Of a DNA stretch of 64,000 nucleotides, positions 54,323-63,753 are shown piece by piece. How positions within the stretch are numbered: the first letter of the stretch is position 1; every line of letters starts with the position of its first letter. The DNA is from Methylobacterium amylolyticum (GTDB lineage: Bacteria > Pseudomonadota > Alphaproteobacteria > Rhizobiales > Beijerinckiaceae). The notes under the pieces were generated by a model, which saw nothing but the letters and a program-made list of their open reading frames with translations, did no database searches and was not told where the DNA came from. Both the position numbers and the translations under genes were made by a program. The stretch spans positions 1-64,000 of the forward strand of contig NZ_JAUYZI010000035.1 of the NCBI RefSeq assembly GCF_030700245.1, read 5' to 3'.

Positions 54323-55231
54323 ATGAGCATCGATCTGCGCCATCTCAGGGCCTTCGCGGCCCTCGGCCGGGAGCTGCATTTCGGGCGGGCGGCCGACGGC
54401 CTGCAACTGGCCCAGCCCGCCCTGACCAAGACCATCAAGCAGCTCGAAGCGGAGGTCGGCGTGCCCCTGCTCGTGCGCACGACCCGCCGCGTCGAACTCA
54501 CGGAGGCCGGCAAGGTGTTCCTCGCCGAGACGACGAGCGTCGCGGCGCAGATCGCGCAGGCGGTCGAGCGGGCGCGCTACGCCGCGCGGGGCCTGCGCGG
54601 CGACCTGCGGGTGGCCTACACCGATTTCGCCATCAACGGCCGCCTCCCGCACTTCCTGCGCGACTTCAACAGCGCGCACGGCGACATCCGCCTGGATCTC
54701 GTCTTCATGCCGACGGTCCACCAGCGCGTCGCGATCCTCAAGCAGACGATCGACGTCGGCTTCCTCTACGGCGAGTCCAATCACCGGGCGGTCAAGTGCC
54801 TGAACTTCGATGCGGGGACGTATGTCGCCGTCCTGCCGGCCAACCACCCGCTGGCCGCCAAGGAAGTCCTGACGCTGTCGGAGCTGAGGGACCAGAAATT
54901 CGTCTTCGGCACGGGGGATAGCTGGTCGATCTTCCGGAACGACGTGTTCGCCGAGTGCCGCGCGCGCGGCTTCTTCCCCGACATCGCCCTCGAAGCCACG
55001 AACACCGACGGCATCTTCGGGCTGGTCATCGCCGGGGCGGGCGTCGCCGTGTACTCGAGCTGCATCGGGAACCTGCCGCGGCAGGGGGTGGCGGTCCGCC
55101 CGTTGAGCGACCTGTCGACGAAGCTGCCGATCACCGTGGTCTGGGAGCGCAGCAACCGCTCGGAGCTTCTGGACACGTTCCTGCGGTTTCTCCGCCGCTG
55201 GACGCAGAGGGCCGCGTCCGGCGGCGGTTGA
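54323..55231 (+). CDS. LysR-family transcriptional regulator
   Basis: The 302-aa regulator has the N-terminal HTH (MSIDLRHLRAFAALGRELHF then RAADGLQLAQPALTKTIKQLE) and a periplasmic-binding-like effector domain. The ATG at 54323 gives the canonical start. It is divergent from the MFS-V4R-dipeptidase genes and preceded by a LysR box, so it probably regulates them and itself. Ligand unknown. Confidence 0.92.
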   Translation: MSIDLRHLRAFAALGRELHFGRAADGLQLAQPALTKTIKQLEAEVGVPLLVRTTRRVELTEAGKVFLAETTSVAAQIAQAVERARYAARGLRGDLRVAYTDFAINGRLPHFLRDFNSAHGDIRLDLVFMPTVHQRVAILKQTIDVGFLYGESNHRAVKCLNFDAGTYVAVLPANHPLAAKEVLTLSELRDQKFVFGTGDSWSIFRNDVFAECRARGFFPDIALEATNTDGIFGLVIAGAGVAVYSSCIGNLPRQGVAVRPLSDLSTKLPITVVWERSNRSELLDTFLRFLRRWTQRAASGGG

Positions 55232-55237
55232 GACGCC

Positions 55238-56275
55238 TCAGCCCCGCGCGCCGGACCGCTCCCGCGCGCACGACTCCCGCACGCGCGACTCCCGCACGCG
55301 CGACGGCGCGGACCCGCGGCGCTGCCGGTAGGTCCGGGCGAAGTGCGAGGTGTCGCAGAAGCCCGTCGCCGTCGCGATCGCCGCGACCGTCTGGCCGGTG
55401 CTCCGGAGCAGCAGCTCCGCCTGGTCCAGGCGCATGGCCATGTAGCAGTCGCTCGGGGAGCGGCCGAGATGCCGGTCGAAGCGGCGCTCCAGGCTGCGGC
55501 GCGCGACCCCGACGCGGCGGGCGATCTCCGCGATGGTCAGCGGCGTCTCGAAGTTCTGGCGCATGTGGAGGACGGCGCGCTTGATCAGGTCGTCGGCGGG
55601 GACGAGGTCCAGCGGGACGCCGGGCTGCGGCTTGTCCGCCTGCGCGTCCGCGTCGAAGATCATGATCTGAAGGCTCTTGCGCGCGGGGGCGATCCCCACG
55701 TGCTTCTCCACGAGATGGGCCGCGAGATGGGCCGAACTCGCGCCGCCGGAGCAGGTCAGGCGGTCGCGGTCGACGACGAAGATCCGGTCGGAGACCGGCA
55801 CGAGGCCGTCGAACCGCTCCAGGAAATCGGCGTGGTGGAACCAGCTCACGCAGCAGCGGTAGCCGTCCATCAGCCCGGCCCGGTGCAGGATGAACGCGCC
55901 GGTGCAGACGCCGACCAGGGCGGTGCCCGCCTCGGCGCTCCTCCGCAGGAAGCGCACGAGATCGGGCCCGAGATGCGAGATGTCGTCGATCAGGCCGCCG
56001 ACCACGACGACGTAGTCGAGGGGCGGCGCGCGGTCGAGGCGCGTGTCCGGCTGGACGGCGACGCCGCAGCTCGATCGCACCGGCTCCATGGTGTCCGACA
56101 GGATCGACCACGTGCACAGGATCGGGCGGCTGCGGTCGCCGTCGTCGGCGGCCAGCCGCAGCACGTCCACGAAGTTCGCGAACGCGCACAGGGTGAAGCG
56201 CCGCGCCAGCACGAAGCCGACCCGCAGCCGGACGCGGGGGGGCGTATCGGGGGCGGGCTGGCGGTCGGGCTGCAT
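55238..56275 (-). CDS. GbdR-like GATase1/AraC transcriptional regulator
   Basis: The 345-aa GlxA-family regulator has an N-terminal DJ-1/PfpI-like domain (LRVGFVLARRFTLCAFANFVD, YVVVVGGLIDD, GTALVGVCTGAFIL) and a C-terminal AraC HTH (TIAEIARRVGVARRSLERRF, AAIATATGFCDTSHFARTYR). This architecture and its place beside soxBDAG match GbdR, the glycine betaine/dimethylglycine activator of Pseudomonas (inference). The C-terminus contains RVRES repeats from a 15-bp tandem repeat. GGAGGGAG precedes the ATG. Divergent from soxB. Confidence 0.88.
   Translation of the reverse strand: MQPDRQPAPDTPPRVRLRVGFVLARRFTLCAFANFVDVLRLAADDGDRSRPILCTWSILSDTMEPVRSSCGVAVQPDTRLDRAPPLDYVVVVGGLIDDISHLGPDLVRFLRRSAEAGTALVGVCTGAFILHRAGLMDGYRCCVSWFHHADFLERFDGLVPVSDRIFVVDRDRLTCSGGASSAHLAAHLVEKHVGIAPARKSLQIMIFDADAQADKPQPGVPLDLVPADDLIKRAVLHMRQNFETPLTIAEIARRVGVARRSLERRFDRHLGRSPSDCYMAMRLDQAELLLRSTGQTVAAIATATGFCDTSHFARTYRQRRGSAPSRVRESRVRESCARERSGARG
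55266..55304 (-). repeat. 15-bp tandem repeat in the regulator C-terminus
   Basis: About 2.6 copies of ACGCGCGACTCCCGC (first copy one or two changes) encode the repeated RVRES tail of the GbdR-like protein. Confidence 0.7.
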
Positions 56276-56420
56276 GGCACGGACTCCCTCCGGGACGCGG
56301 GGCCGAGGAACGATCGGTCCAGCGCCCGGTGTCGCAAACTTCGTCCTCATATGGCGCGATCGTTCTGTCCACCGAGGGGGCGGGGACCGTATAGGTCCGC
56401 CTTCGGATGAGGACGGCGCG

Positions 56421-57674
56421 ATGAGCCACTTTTCCTTCCCCGCGCTGCTGGCGAAGGCCCTGCGCGGCAACACCGGCTGGCAGCCCCAGTGGCCGGACGC
56501 CGAGCCCAAGGACGCGTACGACGTCGTGGTGGTGGGCGCGGGCGGCCACGGCCTCGGCACCGCCTACTATCTCGCCAAGGAGCACGGACTCTCCCGCGTC
56601 GCGGTGATCGACAAGGGCTGGCTCGGCGGCGGCAACACCGGGCGCAACACCACCATCATCCGCTCCAACTACCTCTACGACGAGAGCGCGCGGCTCTACG
56701 AGCACGCGATGAAGCTCTGGGAAGGGCTCAGCCAGGAGCTCAACTACAACGTCATGTTCTCGCAGCGCGGCGTCATGATGCTCGCGCACACGGTCCACGA
56801 CGTGCAGAGCTTCAAGCGGCACATCCATTCGAACCGCCTCAACGGCATCGACAACGAGTGGCTGACGGCCGAGCAGGCCAAGGCGTTCTGCCCGGCGCTC
56901 AACGTCGCGCCGGACGCGCGCTACCCGGTGGTCGGCGCGGCGCTCCAGCGGCGGGGCGGCGTCGCCCGCCACGATGCGGTGGCCTGGGGCTACGCCCGCG
57001 GCGCCGCGGCGCGGGGCGTCGACATCGTCCAGAACTGCCCCGTCGTCGCGATCCGGCGCGACGCCGCCGGCCGCGTCAGCGGGGTCGAGACGGCGCGCGG
57101 CTTCATCAGGGCGAAGAAGGTCGCGGTCTCGGCGGCCGGCAGCACCTCGGTCGTCATGGGCACGGCCGACGTGCGGCTCCCGCTGGAGAGCTTCCCGCTC
57201 CAGGCGCTGGTCTCGGAGCCGGTCAAGCCGGCCTTCCCCTGCGTGGTCATGTCCAACACGGTCCACGCCTACATGAGCCAGTCCGACAAGGGCGAACTGG
57301 TCATCGGCTCGGGCACGGACCAGTACGTGTCCTACAGCCAGCGCGGCGGCCTGCCGCTGATCGAGCACACCCTGGCGGCGATCTGCGAGGTGTTTCCGAT
57401 CTTCACGCGCATGCGCATGCTGCGCAAATGGGGCGGCATCGTCGACGTGACGCCCGACCGGTCGCCGATCGTGGCCAGGACGCCGGTGCCCGGCCTCTAC
57501 GTCAATTGCGGCTGGGGCACCGGCGGCTTCAAGGCGACGCCGGGCGCCGCCCACGTCTTCGCCCACACCGTGGCGCGCGACGCGCCGCACCCGATCAACG
57601 CGCCCTTCACGATCGAGCGCTTCACGACCGGCCGCCTCATCGACGAGGCGGCGGCCGCCGCCGTCGCGCACTGA
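56421..57674 (+). CDS. soxB: Sarcosine oxidase, beta subunit
   Basis: The 417-aa flavoprotein subunit carries the FAD/FMN site at which sarcosine is oxidised. The dinucleotide motif is VVVVGAGGHGLGTAYYLAKEHG, followed by GWLGGGNTGRNTTIIRSNYL, which includes the flavin-attachment region. The C-terminal WGGIVDVTPDRSPIV is conserved. It is the first gene of soxBDAG, 12 bases before soxD. Confidence 0.96.
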   Translation: MSHFSFPALLAKALRGNTGWQPQWPDAEPKDAYDVVVVGAGGHGLGTAYYLAKEHGLSRVAVIDKGWLGGGNTGRNTTIIRSNYLYDESARLYEHAMKLWEGLSQELNYNVMFSQRGVMMLAHTVHDVQSFKRHIHSNRLNGIDNEWLTAEQAKAFCPALNVAPDARYPVVGAALQRRGGVARHDAVAWGYARGAAARGVDIVQNCPVVAIRRDAAGRVSGVETARGFIRAKKVAVSAAGSTSVVMGTADVRLPLESFPLQALVSEPVKPAFPCVVMSNTVHAYMSQSDKGELVIGSGTDQYVSYSQRGGLPLIEHTLAAICEVFPIFTRMRMLRKWGGIVDVTPDRSPIVARTPVPGLYVNCGWGTGGFKATPGAAHVFAHTVARDAPHPINAPFTIERFTTGRLIDEAAAAAVAH

Positions 57675-57686
57675 GAGGGTCGGACC

Positions 57687-57989
57687 GTGCTGCTCATTAC
57701 CTGCCCCTACTGCCGGGAAGCCCGCCCCGAGGTCGAGTTCGCCTACGCGGGCGAGGCGCACATCGCCCGGCCCGCCGACCCGTCCGCCGTCGGCGACGCG
57801 GCGTGGCGCGACCACCTCTACATCCGCAGCAACACGCGCGGCCTGCACCGCGAGCGCTGGCGCCACGTCAACGGCTGCGGGCGCTTCTTCAACGCGGTCC
57901 GCGACACCGTCACGGACAAGTTCGCGGCGACCTACAAGGCCGGGGCCCCGTGCCCGATCGACTTCGCCCGTGAAGGAGCCGAGCGATGA
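57687..57989 (+). CDS. soxD: Sarcosine oxidase, delta subunit
   Basis: The 100-aa small subunit binds zinc: CPYCREARPEVEF near the N-terminus and NGCGRFFNAVRDTVT near the C-terminus hold the Cys and His ligands. The GTG start and the stop overlapping soxA (ATGA at 57986-57989) show a tightly coupled operon. Confidence 0.95.
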   Translation: MLLITCPYCREARPEVEFAYAGEAHIARPADPSAVGDAAWRDHLYIRSNTRGLHRERWRHVNGCGRFFNAVRDTVTDKFAATYKAGAPCPIDFAREGAER

Positions 57990-60900
57990 GCGACGCCCGC
58001 GTGATCGATACCGGGGACACCCCGGCGCGGCCGTCCGCCGCCACCGCGCCGGCCATCGGCAGGGGGCTGCGCGTCCCGGGCCGGGGCCGCAACGCCGCCG
58101 CCGCGCCGGTCCGCTTCACCTTCGACGGCCGCACGATCACCGGCCGGGCGGGCGATACCCTGGCGGCGGCGCTGCTCGCCGACGGCATCCACCTGGTCGG
58201 GCGCTCGTTCAAGTACCATCGCCCGCGCGGCATCCTCTCGGCCGGCAGCGAGGAGCCCAACGCCCTGGTCGGCACGGACCGCGGCGACGGGCGCTACGAG
58301 CCCAACACCCGCGCGACGACGGCCGAGATCTTCGAGGGCTTCCGCGCGTCGAGCCAGAACCGCTGGCCCTCCCTCCGGCACGATGTCGGCGCGGTCAACG
58401 ACAGCCTGTACATGCTGTTCTCGGCGGGCTTCTACTACAAGACGTTCATGTGGCCGAAGTCCTTCTGGAACACGGTCTACGAGCCGCTGATCCGCGGGGC
58501 CGCCGGGCTCGGCGCGCCCCCGACGGAACGCGACCCGGACAGCTACGCGGCCCGGCACGCGCATTGCGACCTCCTCGTGGTGGGCGCGGGCGCCGCGGGC
58601 CTCGCCGCCGCGCTGGCGGGCGCCCGCGGCGGCGCGAAGGTGATCCTGGTCGACGAGCAGGCCGAGGCCGGCGGCTGGCTGCTGTCGGAGCCCGAGGTCA
58701 CGATCGACGGGCGGACCGCCTGGACGTGGCTCGCGGACACGCTCCGGACGCTCGCGGCGATGCCGAACGTCACCGTCCTCAACCGCACCACCGCGATCGG
58801 CTACTACCACCAGAACTTCGTGGGCCTGTGCCAGCGGCTGACCGACCACCTCGCGCAGGTGCCGGAGGGCGCGCCGCGCGAGCGGCTCTGGAAGGTCCGG
58901 GCCAAGCAGGTCGTGCTCGCCCAGGGCGCCATCGAGAAGCCGCTCGTGTTCGCGGGCAACGACCGGCCGGGCGTCATGCTGGCGGGCGCGGCGCGGACCT
59001 ACCTCAACCGCTACGGCGTCCGCGTCGGCGACCGGGCGGTGGTCGTGACCGCGCACGACGCGGCGTGGGCGGCCGCCTTCGACTTGGCCCGCGCCGGCAC
59101 GACCGTGCCGCTGATCGTCGACATCCGACCGGTCGTCGGCGGGGATCTGCTCGCACAGGCGCGCAGCCTGGGGATCGAGACCCTGTGCGGCGGCACGGTG
59201 ACGGACACGCGCGGGCGGCTGCGCGTCTCGGCCGTCCGGGTGAACCCCGTCGACGCCGCGGGGAGAGCGGGCGGCGGCCGCTGGGTCGCCTGCGACGCGC
59301 TGCTCATGTCGGGCGGCTGGACGCCGAGCCTGCACCTGTTCTCGCACACCGGCGGCAAGCTGGTCTGGGACGAGGCCGACCAGGTCTTCCTGCCCGGCCG
59401 GGCGACCGAGGCCTGCCGCTGCGCGGGCGCCGGCACGGGCCGGTTCGGGCTGGCCGCCGCGCTGGCCGACGGCGCCGCGGCCGGTGCGGCTGCGGCCGTC
59501 GACGCCGGTCACCCCGCCGAGACCCCGGCCTTCGCGGTGCAGGGCGAGGGGTCGATGGCCGGCACGGCCTGCCGCGACCTGCCGACCGACCGCAACGGGG
59601 CCTTCGCCAAGGCCTTCGTCGACTTCCAGAACGACGTGCTGGCCAAGGACATTCGCCTCGCCGTGCGCGAGGGCTTCCGCTCGGTGGAGCACATCAAGCG
59701 CTACACCACCAACGGCATGGCCACCGACCAGGGCAAGACCTCGAACATCAACGGCCTGCAGATCGCCGCCGACGCGCTCGGCCGCGCCGCGCCGAGCGTC
59801 GGACTGACCACCTTCCGGCCGCCCTACACGCCGACCACCTTCGGCGCCTTCGCCGGGTACAACCGCGGCCGCCTGTTCGAGGTCACGCGGCGCACGCCGA
59901 TCGACGCCTGGGCGGCCGAGCGCGGCGCCGTCTACGAGCCGGTGTCGCTGTGGCGGCGCGCCCGCTACTTCCCGCAGCCCGGCGAGGACATGCACGCGGC
60001 GGTCGCCCGGGAGTGCCGCGCGGTCCGCGCCGGCGTCGGCCTGTTCGACGCCTCGACCCTCGGCAAGATCGAGATCGTCGGCCCGGACGCCGCGACCTTC
60101 ATGAACCGGATGTACACCAACGCCTGGACCAAGCTCGAACCGGGGCGGTGCCGTTACGGCCTGCTGCTCGGCGAGGACGGCTTCATCCGGGACGACGGCG
60201 TCATCGGGCGCATGGCCCCCGACCGCTTCCACGTCACGACGACGACGGGCGGCGCGGCCCGCGTGCTCACCACCATGGAGGACTACCTCCAGACCGAGTG
60301 GCCGGACCTGAACGTCTGGCTGACCTCGACCACCGAGCAATGGGCGGTGATCGCGGTGCAGGGGCCGAGCGCCCGCGCGGTGATCGAGCCCCTCGTGGAA
60401 GGCATCGACCTCGCCCCCGGGCGCTTCCCCCACATGGCCGTCGCCGAGGGCCGCATCTGCGGGGTGCCGACCCGCCTGTTCCGCGTCAGCTTCACGGGCG
60501 AACTGGGCTTCGAGGTCAACGTCCCGTCCCGCTACGGCCGGGCCGTCTGGGAGGCGATCCACGAGGCGGGCCGGGCCCACGGCATCGTCCCCTACGGCAC
60601 GGAGACGATGCACGTCCTGCGCGCCGAGAAGGGCTACATCATCGTCGGCCAGGATACCGACGGCACCCTCACGCCGGCCGACGCGGGCCTCGACTGGGCG
60701 ATCGGCAAGGCCAAGCCCGATTTCGTGGGCAAGCGCTCCCTGGCCCGGCCCGACATGCACAGGCCCGACCGCAAGCAGCTCGTCGGCCTACTGACGCAGG
60801 ACCCGAACGTGGTGCTCGAAGAGGGCGCGCAGATCGTGGCCGAGCGCGACGGGCCGATCCCGCGCACGATGATCGGCCACGTCACCTCCGCGTACTGGAG

Positions 60901-61057
60901 CGAGGCGCTCGGCCGGTCGATCGCCCTGGCGGTGGTCGCGGGCGGGAAATCCCTCCAGGGCCGCACGGTGTACGTGCCGATGCCCGACGCCGTCCACGCG
61001 GCGACGGTCGGCGGCACGGCGTTCCTCGACCCGGAGAACACGCGGCTGGCGGTTTAG
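57986..61057 (+). CDS. soxA: Sarcosine oxidase, alpha subunit
   Basis: The 1023-aa subunit binds NAD+ and tetrahydrofolate and uses the formaldehyde unit from sarcosine. An N-terminal Fer2_BFD-like part (FTFDGRTITGRAGDTLAAALLA) precedes an NAD-binding domain (LLVVGAGAAGLAAALAGARGG) and a C-terminal GcvT-type folate domain (RYGRAVWEAI, YIIVGQDTDGTLTPADAGLDW). Products are glycine, H2O2 and 5,10-methylene-THF. The large opposite-strand frame across this gene is a shadow. Confidence 0.97.
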   Translation: MSDARVIDTGDTPARPSAATAPAIGRGLRVPGRGRNAAAAPVRFTFDGRTITGRAGDTLAAALLADGIHLVGRSFKYHRPRGILSAGSEEPNALVGTDRGDGRYEPNTRATTAEIFEGFRASSQNRWPSLRHDVGAVNDSLYMLFSAGFYYKTFMWPKSFWNTVYEPLIRGAAGLGAPPTERDPDSYAARHAHCDLLVVGAGAAGLAAALAGARGGAKVILVDEQAEAGGWLLSEPEVTIDGRTAWTWLADTLRTLAAMPNVTVLNRTTAIGYYHQNFVGLCQRLTDHLAQVPEGAPRERLWKVRAKQVVLAQGAIEKPLVFAGNDRPGVMLAGAARTYLNRYGVRVGDRAVVVTAHDAAWAAAFDLARAGTTVPLIVDIRPVVGGDLLAQARSLGIETLCGGTVTDTRGRLRVSAVRVNPVDAAGRAGGGRWVACDALLMSGGWTPSLHLFSHTGGKLVWDEADQVFLPGRATEACRCAGAGTGRFGLAAALADGAAAGAAAAVDAGHPAETPAFAVQGEGSMAGTACRDLPTDRNGAFAKAFVDFQNDVLAKDIRLAVREGFRSVEHIKRYTTNGMATDQGKTSNINGLQIAADALGRAAPSVGLTTFRPPYTPTTFGAFAGYNRGRLFEVTRRTPIDAWAAERGAVYEPVSLWRRARYFPQPGEDMHAAVARECRAVRAGVGLFDASTLGKIEIVGPDAATFMNRMYTNAWTKLEPGRCRYGLLLGEDGFIRDDGVIGRMAPDRFHVTTTTGGAARVLTTMEDYLQTEWPDLNVWLTSTTEQWAVIAVQGPSARAVIEPLVEGIDLAPGRFPHMAVAEGRICGVPTRLFRVSFTGELGFEVNVPSRYGRAVWEAIHEAGRAHGIVPYGTETMHVLRAEKGYIIVGQDTDGTLTPADAGLDWAIGKAKPDFVGKRSLARPDMHRPDRKQLVGLLTQDPNVVLEEGAQIVAERDGPIPRTMIGHVTSAYWSEALGRSIALAVVAGGKSLQGRTVYVPMPDAVHAATVGGTAFLDPENTRLAV

Positions 61058-61065
61058 GTGAGGCC

Positions 61066-61635
61066 ATGATTCAGGCGCGCATGATCCAGGAGTGGAAGAC
61101 CCTCGCGGGTACGCCGATCCCCGAGGTCGCCGGCCGGCTCTCGGTGGCGCTCGCCCCGGACTGCGCGCGCTTCAGCCTGCGGGTCCGGCCCGACGACCGC
61201 GCCGCCCTCGACGCCCCCCTGGGCATCGCGCTGCCCGACCGGATCGGCGGGGTCGCCGTGGGCGCGGGCGGCCACGCCCTCTGCCTCGGGCCGGACGAGT
61301 GGTCCCTGCTGCTCCCCGCGGAGGCCGCCGCCGGCCTCGGCGAGCGTCTGGGCGCCGCAGTGACCGTGCCGTTCAGCCTCGTGGACGTCGGCCACCGCGA
61401 GGTGGGCATCGCGGTGAGCGGCCCGGCCGCGACGCTCGCCCTCTCGTCGCTCTGCGCGCTCGACCTCGACGCGATGCCGGCGGGCTCGGCGACGCGCACG
61501 ATCCTCGACCGGGCGCAGGCGGTGCTGATCAAGCACGATGCCGAGCAGTACCGCATCGAGGTCTGGCAATCGTTCGCGGACCACGTCTGGACCCTGCTCG
61601 AGGTCGTCTCGCGCGAGATCGCGCTGGACCTGTGA
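61066..61635 (+). CDS. soxG: Sarcosine oxidase, gamma subunit
   Basis: The 189-aa subunit completes the heterotetramer. The family C-terminal part is visible in LVDVGHREVGIAVSGPAATLALSSLCALDL and the end, RIEVWQSFADHVWTLLE. The ATG at 61066, 8 bases after soxA, follows GGTGAGG. An ATG at 61081 is possible. Confidence 0.93.
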   Translation: MIQARMIQEWKTLAGTPIPEVAGRLSVALAPDCARFSLRVRPDDRAALDAPLGIALPDRIGGVAVGAGGHALCLGPDEWSLLLPAEAAAGLGERLGAAVTVPFSLVDVGHREVGIAVSGPAATLALSSLCALDLDAMPAGSATRTILDRAQAVLIKHDAEQYRIEVWQSFADHVWTLLEVVSREIALDL

Positions 61636-61739
61636 CGGTCCCGGGCGGCCCCGGCGCGGCGGCGCGCGGATCCGGCGGCGTCCGACCGGCTTGACACGAC
61701 GGAGTGCGGCGAGGCCGGCCGCAGCGGCGGACGGTGGCG

Positions 61740-63131
61740 ATGTTCCTCAGCGTGTTCGACGTCTTCAAGCCGGGGATCGGCCCCTCCTCGTCCCACACCA
61801 TGGGGCCGATGACGGCGGCGGCCGATTTCCTCGATCTCCTGCGCGGCAGCGACGCCGCGGCCGGGGCGGCCGCGATCCGCGTGACCCTGCACGGCTCCCT
61901 CGCCTTCACGGGCAAGGGGCACGCCACGGACCGGGCGGTGGTCCTCGGCCTCCTCGGCTACCGGCCCGCGGACATCGAGATGGAGGCGGCCGAGCGGGCG
62001 CTGGCCGACCTCGAAGCGCGCAGGACCCTGGTGCCGGACGGCCTGCCGGAGATCGCCTTCGACCCGGCCGACGCGATCACGTTCGATTTCGGTCCGCCGC
62101 TGCCCGGGCACGCGAACGGGCTGACGATCACGGCGCTCGATTCCGGCGACGCGCCCGTCCTCTCGGAGACGTACTACTCGATCGGCGGCGGCTTCGTCGT
62201 CACGGCGGCGCAGCGCGCGGCCTGCGCGCCGCCCCCCACCGAAGCGACCGACCCGCGGCTGTGGCCCTACCCGTTCGAGACCTCCGCGGCGATGCTGCGG
62301 ATGGCGCGGGAGAGCGGCCTGTCGATCGCCGCGATGAAGCGGGCCAACGAGGCCGTCGGCCGCTCGGACGCGGAGATCGACGCCGGGCTCGCGGGCATCT
62401 GGGGGACCATGAACGGGTGCGTCGAGCGCGGGCTGGCCCGGGACGGCGAGCTGCCCGGGGGCCTGCGCGTCCGGCGGCGGGCGCGGCGCATCCGCGAGCA
62501 GCTCGAACGCGAGCACGGCTCGAACGCGGCGCAGCCGCACGTCATCACCGACTGGCTGAGCGTCTACGCCATGGCGGTGAACGAGGAGAACGCGGCCGGC
62601 GGCAAGGTCGTCACCGCGCCGACCAACGGGGCCGCGGGCGTCATCCCGGCCGTGGCCCGGTACTACCTGGACCACTGCATCGGCGCCGACGCGGCGCGGA
62701 TCCCCGAATTCCTGCTGACGGCCGCCGCCATCGGCGGCCTGATCAAGCACAACGCCTCCATCTCCGGCGCCGAGGCGGGCTGCCAGGGGGAGGTCGGCTC
62801 GGCGAGCGCGATGGCGGCGGCGGGCCTGTGCGCCGTGCTCGGCGGCACGCCGGCCCAGGTCGAGAACGCCGCCGAGATCGCCCTGGAGCACCATCTCGGC
62901 ATGACCTGCGACCCCGTCGCCGGCCTCGTGCAGGTGCCGTGCATCGAGCGCAACGGCATCGGGGCCACCAAGGCGGTGGCCGCCGCGTCCCTGGCGCTGC
63001 GCGGGGACGGCACGCACTTCATGCCCCTCGACAACTGCATCGCCGCGATGCGGCAGACCGGCGAGGAGATGAGCACCAAGTTCAAGGAGACCAGCCAGGG
63101 CGGTCTGGCGGTGAACCTGCCCGAGTGCTGA
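61740..63131 (+). CDS. sdaA: L-serine ammonia-lyase, iron-sulfur type
   Basis: The 463-aa single-chain enzyme converts L-serine to pyruvate and ammonia. The N-terminus MFLSVFDVFKPGIGPSSSHT is the SdaA signature. [4Fe-4S] cysteines lie in SGAEAGCQGEVGSASAMAA and HLGMTCDPVAGLVQVPCIERN. It lies about 100 bases after soxG, the same association of serine dehydratase with sox genes as in betaine clusters; it would drain carbon from glycine via serine. Confidence 0.95.
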   Translation: MFLSVFDVFKPGIGPSSSHTMGPMTAAADFLDLLRGSDAAAGAAAIRVTLHGSLAFTGKGHATDRAVVLGLLGYRPADIEMEAAERALADLEARRTLVPDGLPEIAFDPADAITFDFGPPLPGHANGLTITALDSGDAPVLSETYYSIGGGFVVTAAQRAACAPPPTEATDPRLWPYPFETSAAMLRMARESGLSIAAMKRANEAVGRSDAEIDAGLAGIWGTMNGCVERGLARDGELPGGLRVRRRARRIREQLEREHGSNAAQPHVITDWLSVYAMAVNEENAAGGKVVTAPTNGAAGVIPAVARYYLDHCIGADAARIPEFLLTAAAIGGLIKHNASISGAEAGCQGEVGSASAMAAAGLCAVLGGTPAQVENAAEIALEHHLGMTCDPVAGLVQVPCIERNGIGATKAVAAASLALRGDGTHFMPLDNCIAAMRQTGEEMSTKFKETSQGGLAVNLPEC

Positions 63132-63222
63132 CCCGCGCCCCGACGCTGAGCCGGAATCCGCGGCCGCCGGGAGCCAGCCATCTCCCGGGCCGCCGCACGC
63201 GAACCGTGGAACGAGGAGACCC

Positions 63223-63753
63223 ATGCCGCTGACCCCCGACGACCTCCTGAGCCGGCTGCGCGATCGCGACATCGCCTACACGCTCCACGAGCACCCCCCC
63301 GTCCTGACGGTGGAGGCGATGATGGCCGCCTGCGGCGACATCGCGGGTGCGCACACCAAGAACCTGTTCCTGCGCGACGGGAAGAAGACGTACTTCCTCG
63401 TCACGCTGCGTCACGACGCGCAGGTCGATCTCAGGGCGTTCCGCTCGGTGCTCGGCGCGCGGGGCGGCCTGTCCTTCGCGAGCGCCGAGGCGTTGCGCGA
63501 GCAGCTCGGCGTCGAGAGCGGCGCGGTCTCGCCGCTGGCGGCCCTCAACGCCGCGCCGGGCAGCGTGAAGGTCTTCATCCAGGATCGCCTGCTGTCCGAG
63601 CCGCTGATCAACGTCCACCCGCTCGTGAGTACGCGCACACTCAGCGTCGTACCGGACGATCTTCTGAACCTGCTGCGCGCAGACGGGCATTCCGTCGAGG
63701 CTTTCGCCCTGCCGGACGCGGATCGCAGCGGGTCGGACACGACCACGGTCTGA
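63223..63753 (+). CDS. ProX/PrdX-like prolyl-tRNA deacylase (YbaK family)
   Basis: The 176-aa editing protein of the YbaK/ProRS-associated family removes alanine mischarged on tRNA-Pro. It shows THTKNLFLRD-like spacing (GAHTKNLFLRDGKKTYFLV) with the catalytic Lys region, LRHDAQVDLRAF and NAAPGSVKVFIQDR. The ATG at 63223 has GAGGAG upstream. It appears to sit last in the sox-sdaA run; its metabolic link to the cluster is unclear. Confidence 0.88.
   Translation: MPLTPDDLLSRLRDRDIAYTLHEHPPVLTVEAMMAACGDIAGAHTKNLFLRDGKKTYFLVTLRHDAQVDLRAFRSVLGARGGLSFASAEALREQLGVESGAVSPLAALNAAPGSVKVFIQDRLLSEPLINVHPLVSTRTLSVVPDDLLNLLRADGHSVEAFALPDADRSGSDTTTV

Noticed and set aside
57932..60760. A 942-codon open frame opposite soxA
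   Set aside because: Shadow with no motifs; soxA is complete on the plus strand.
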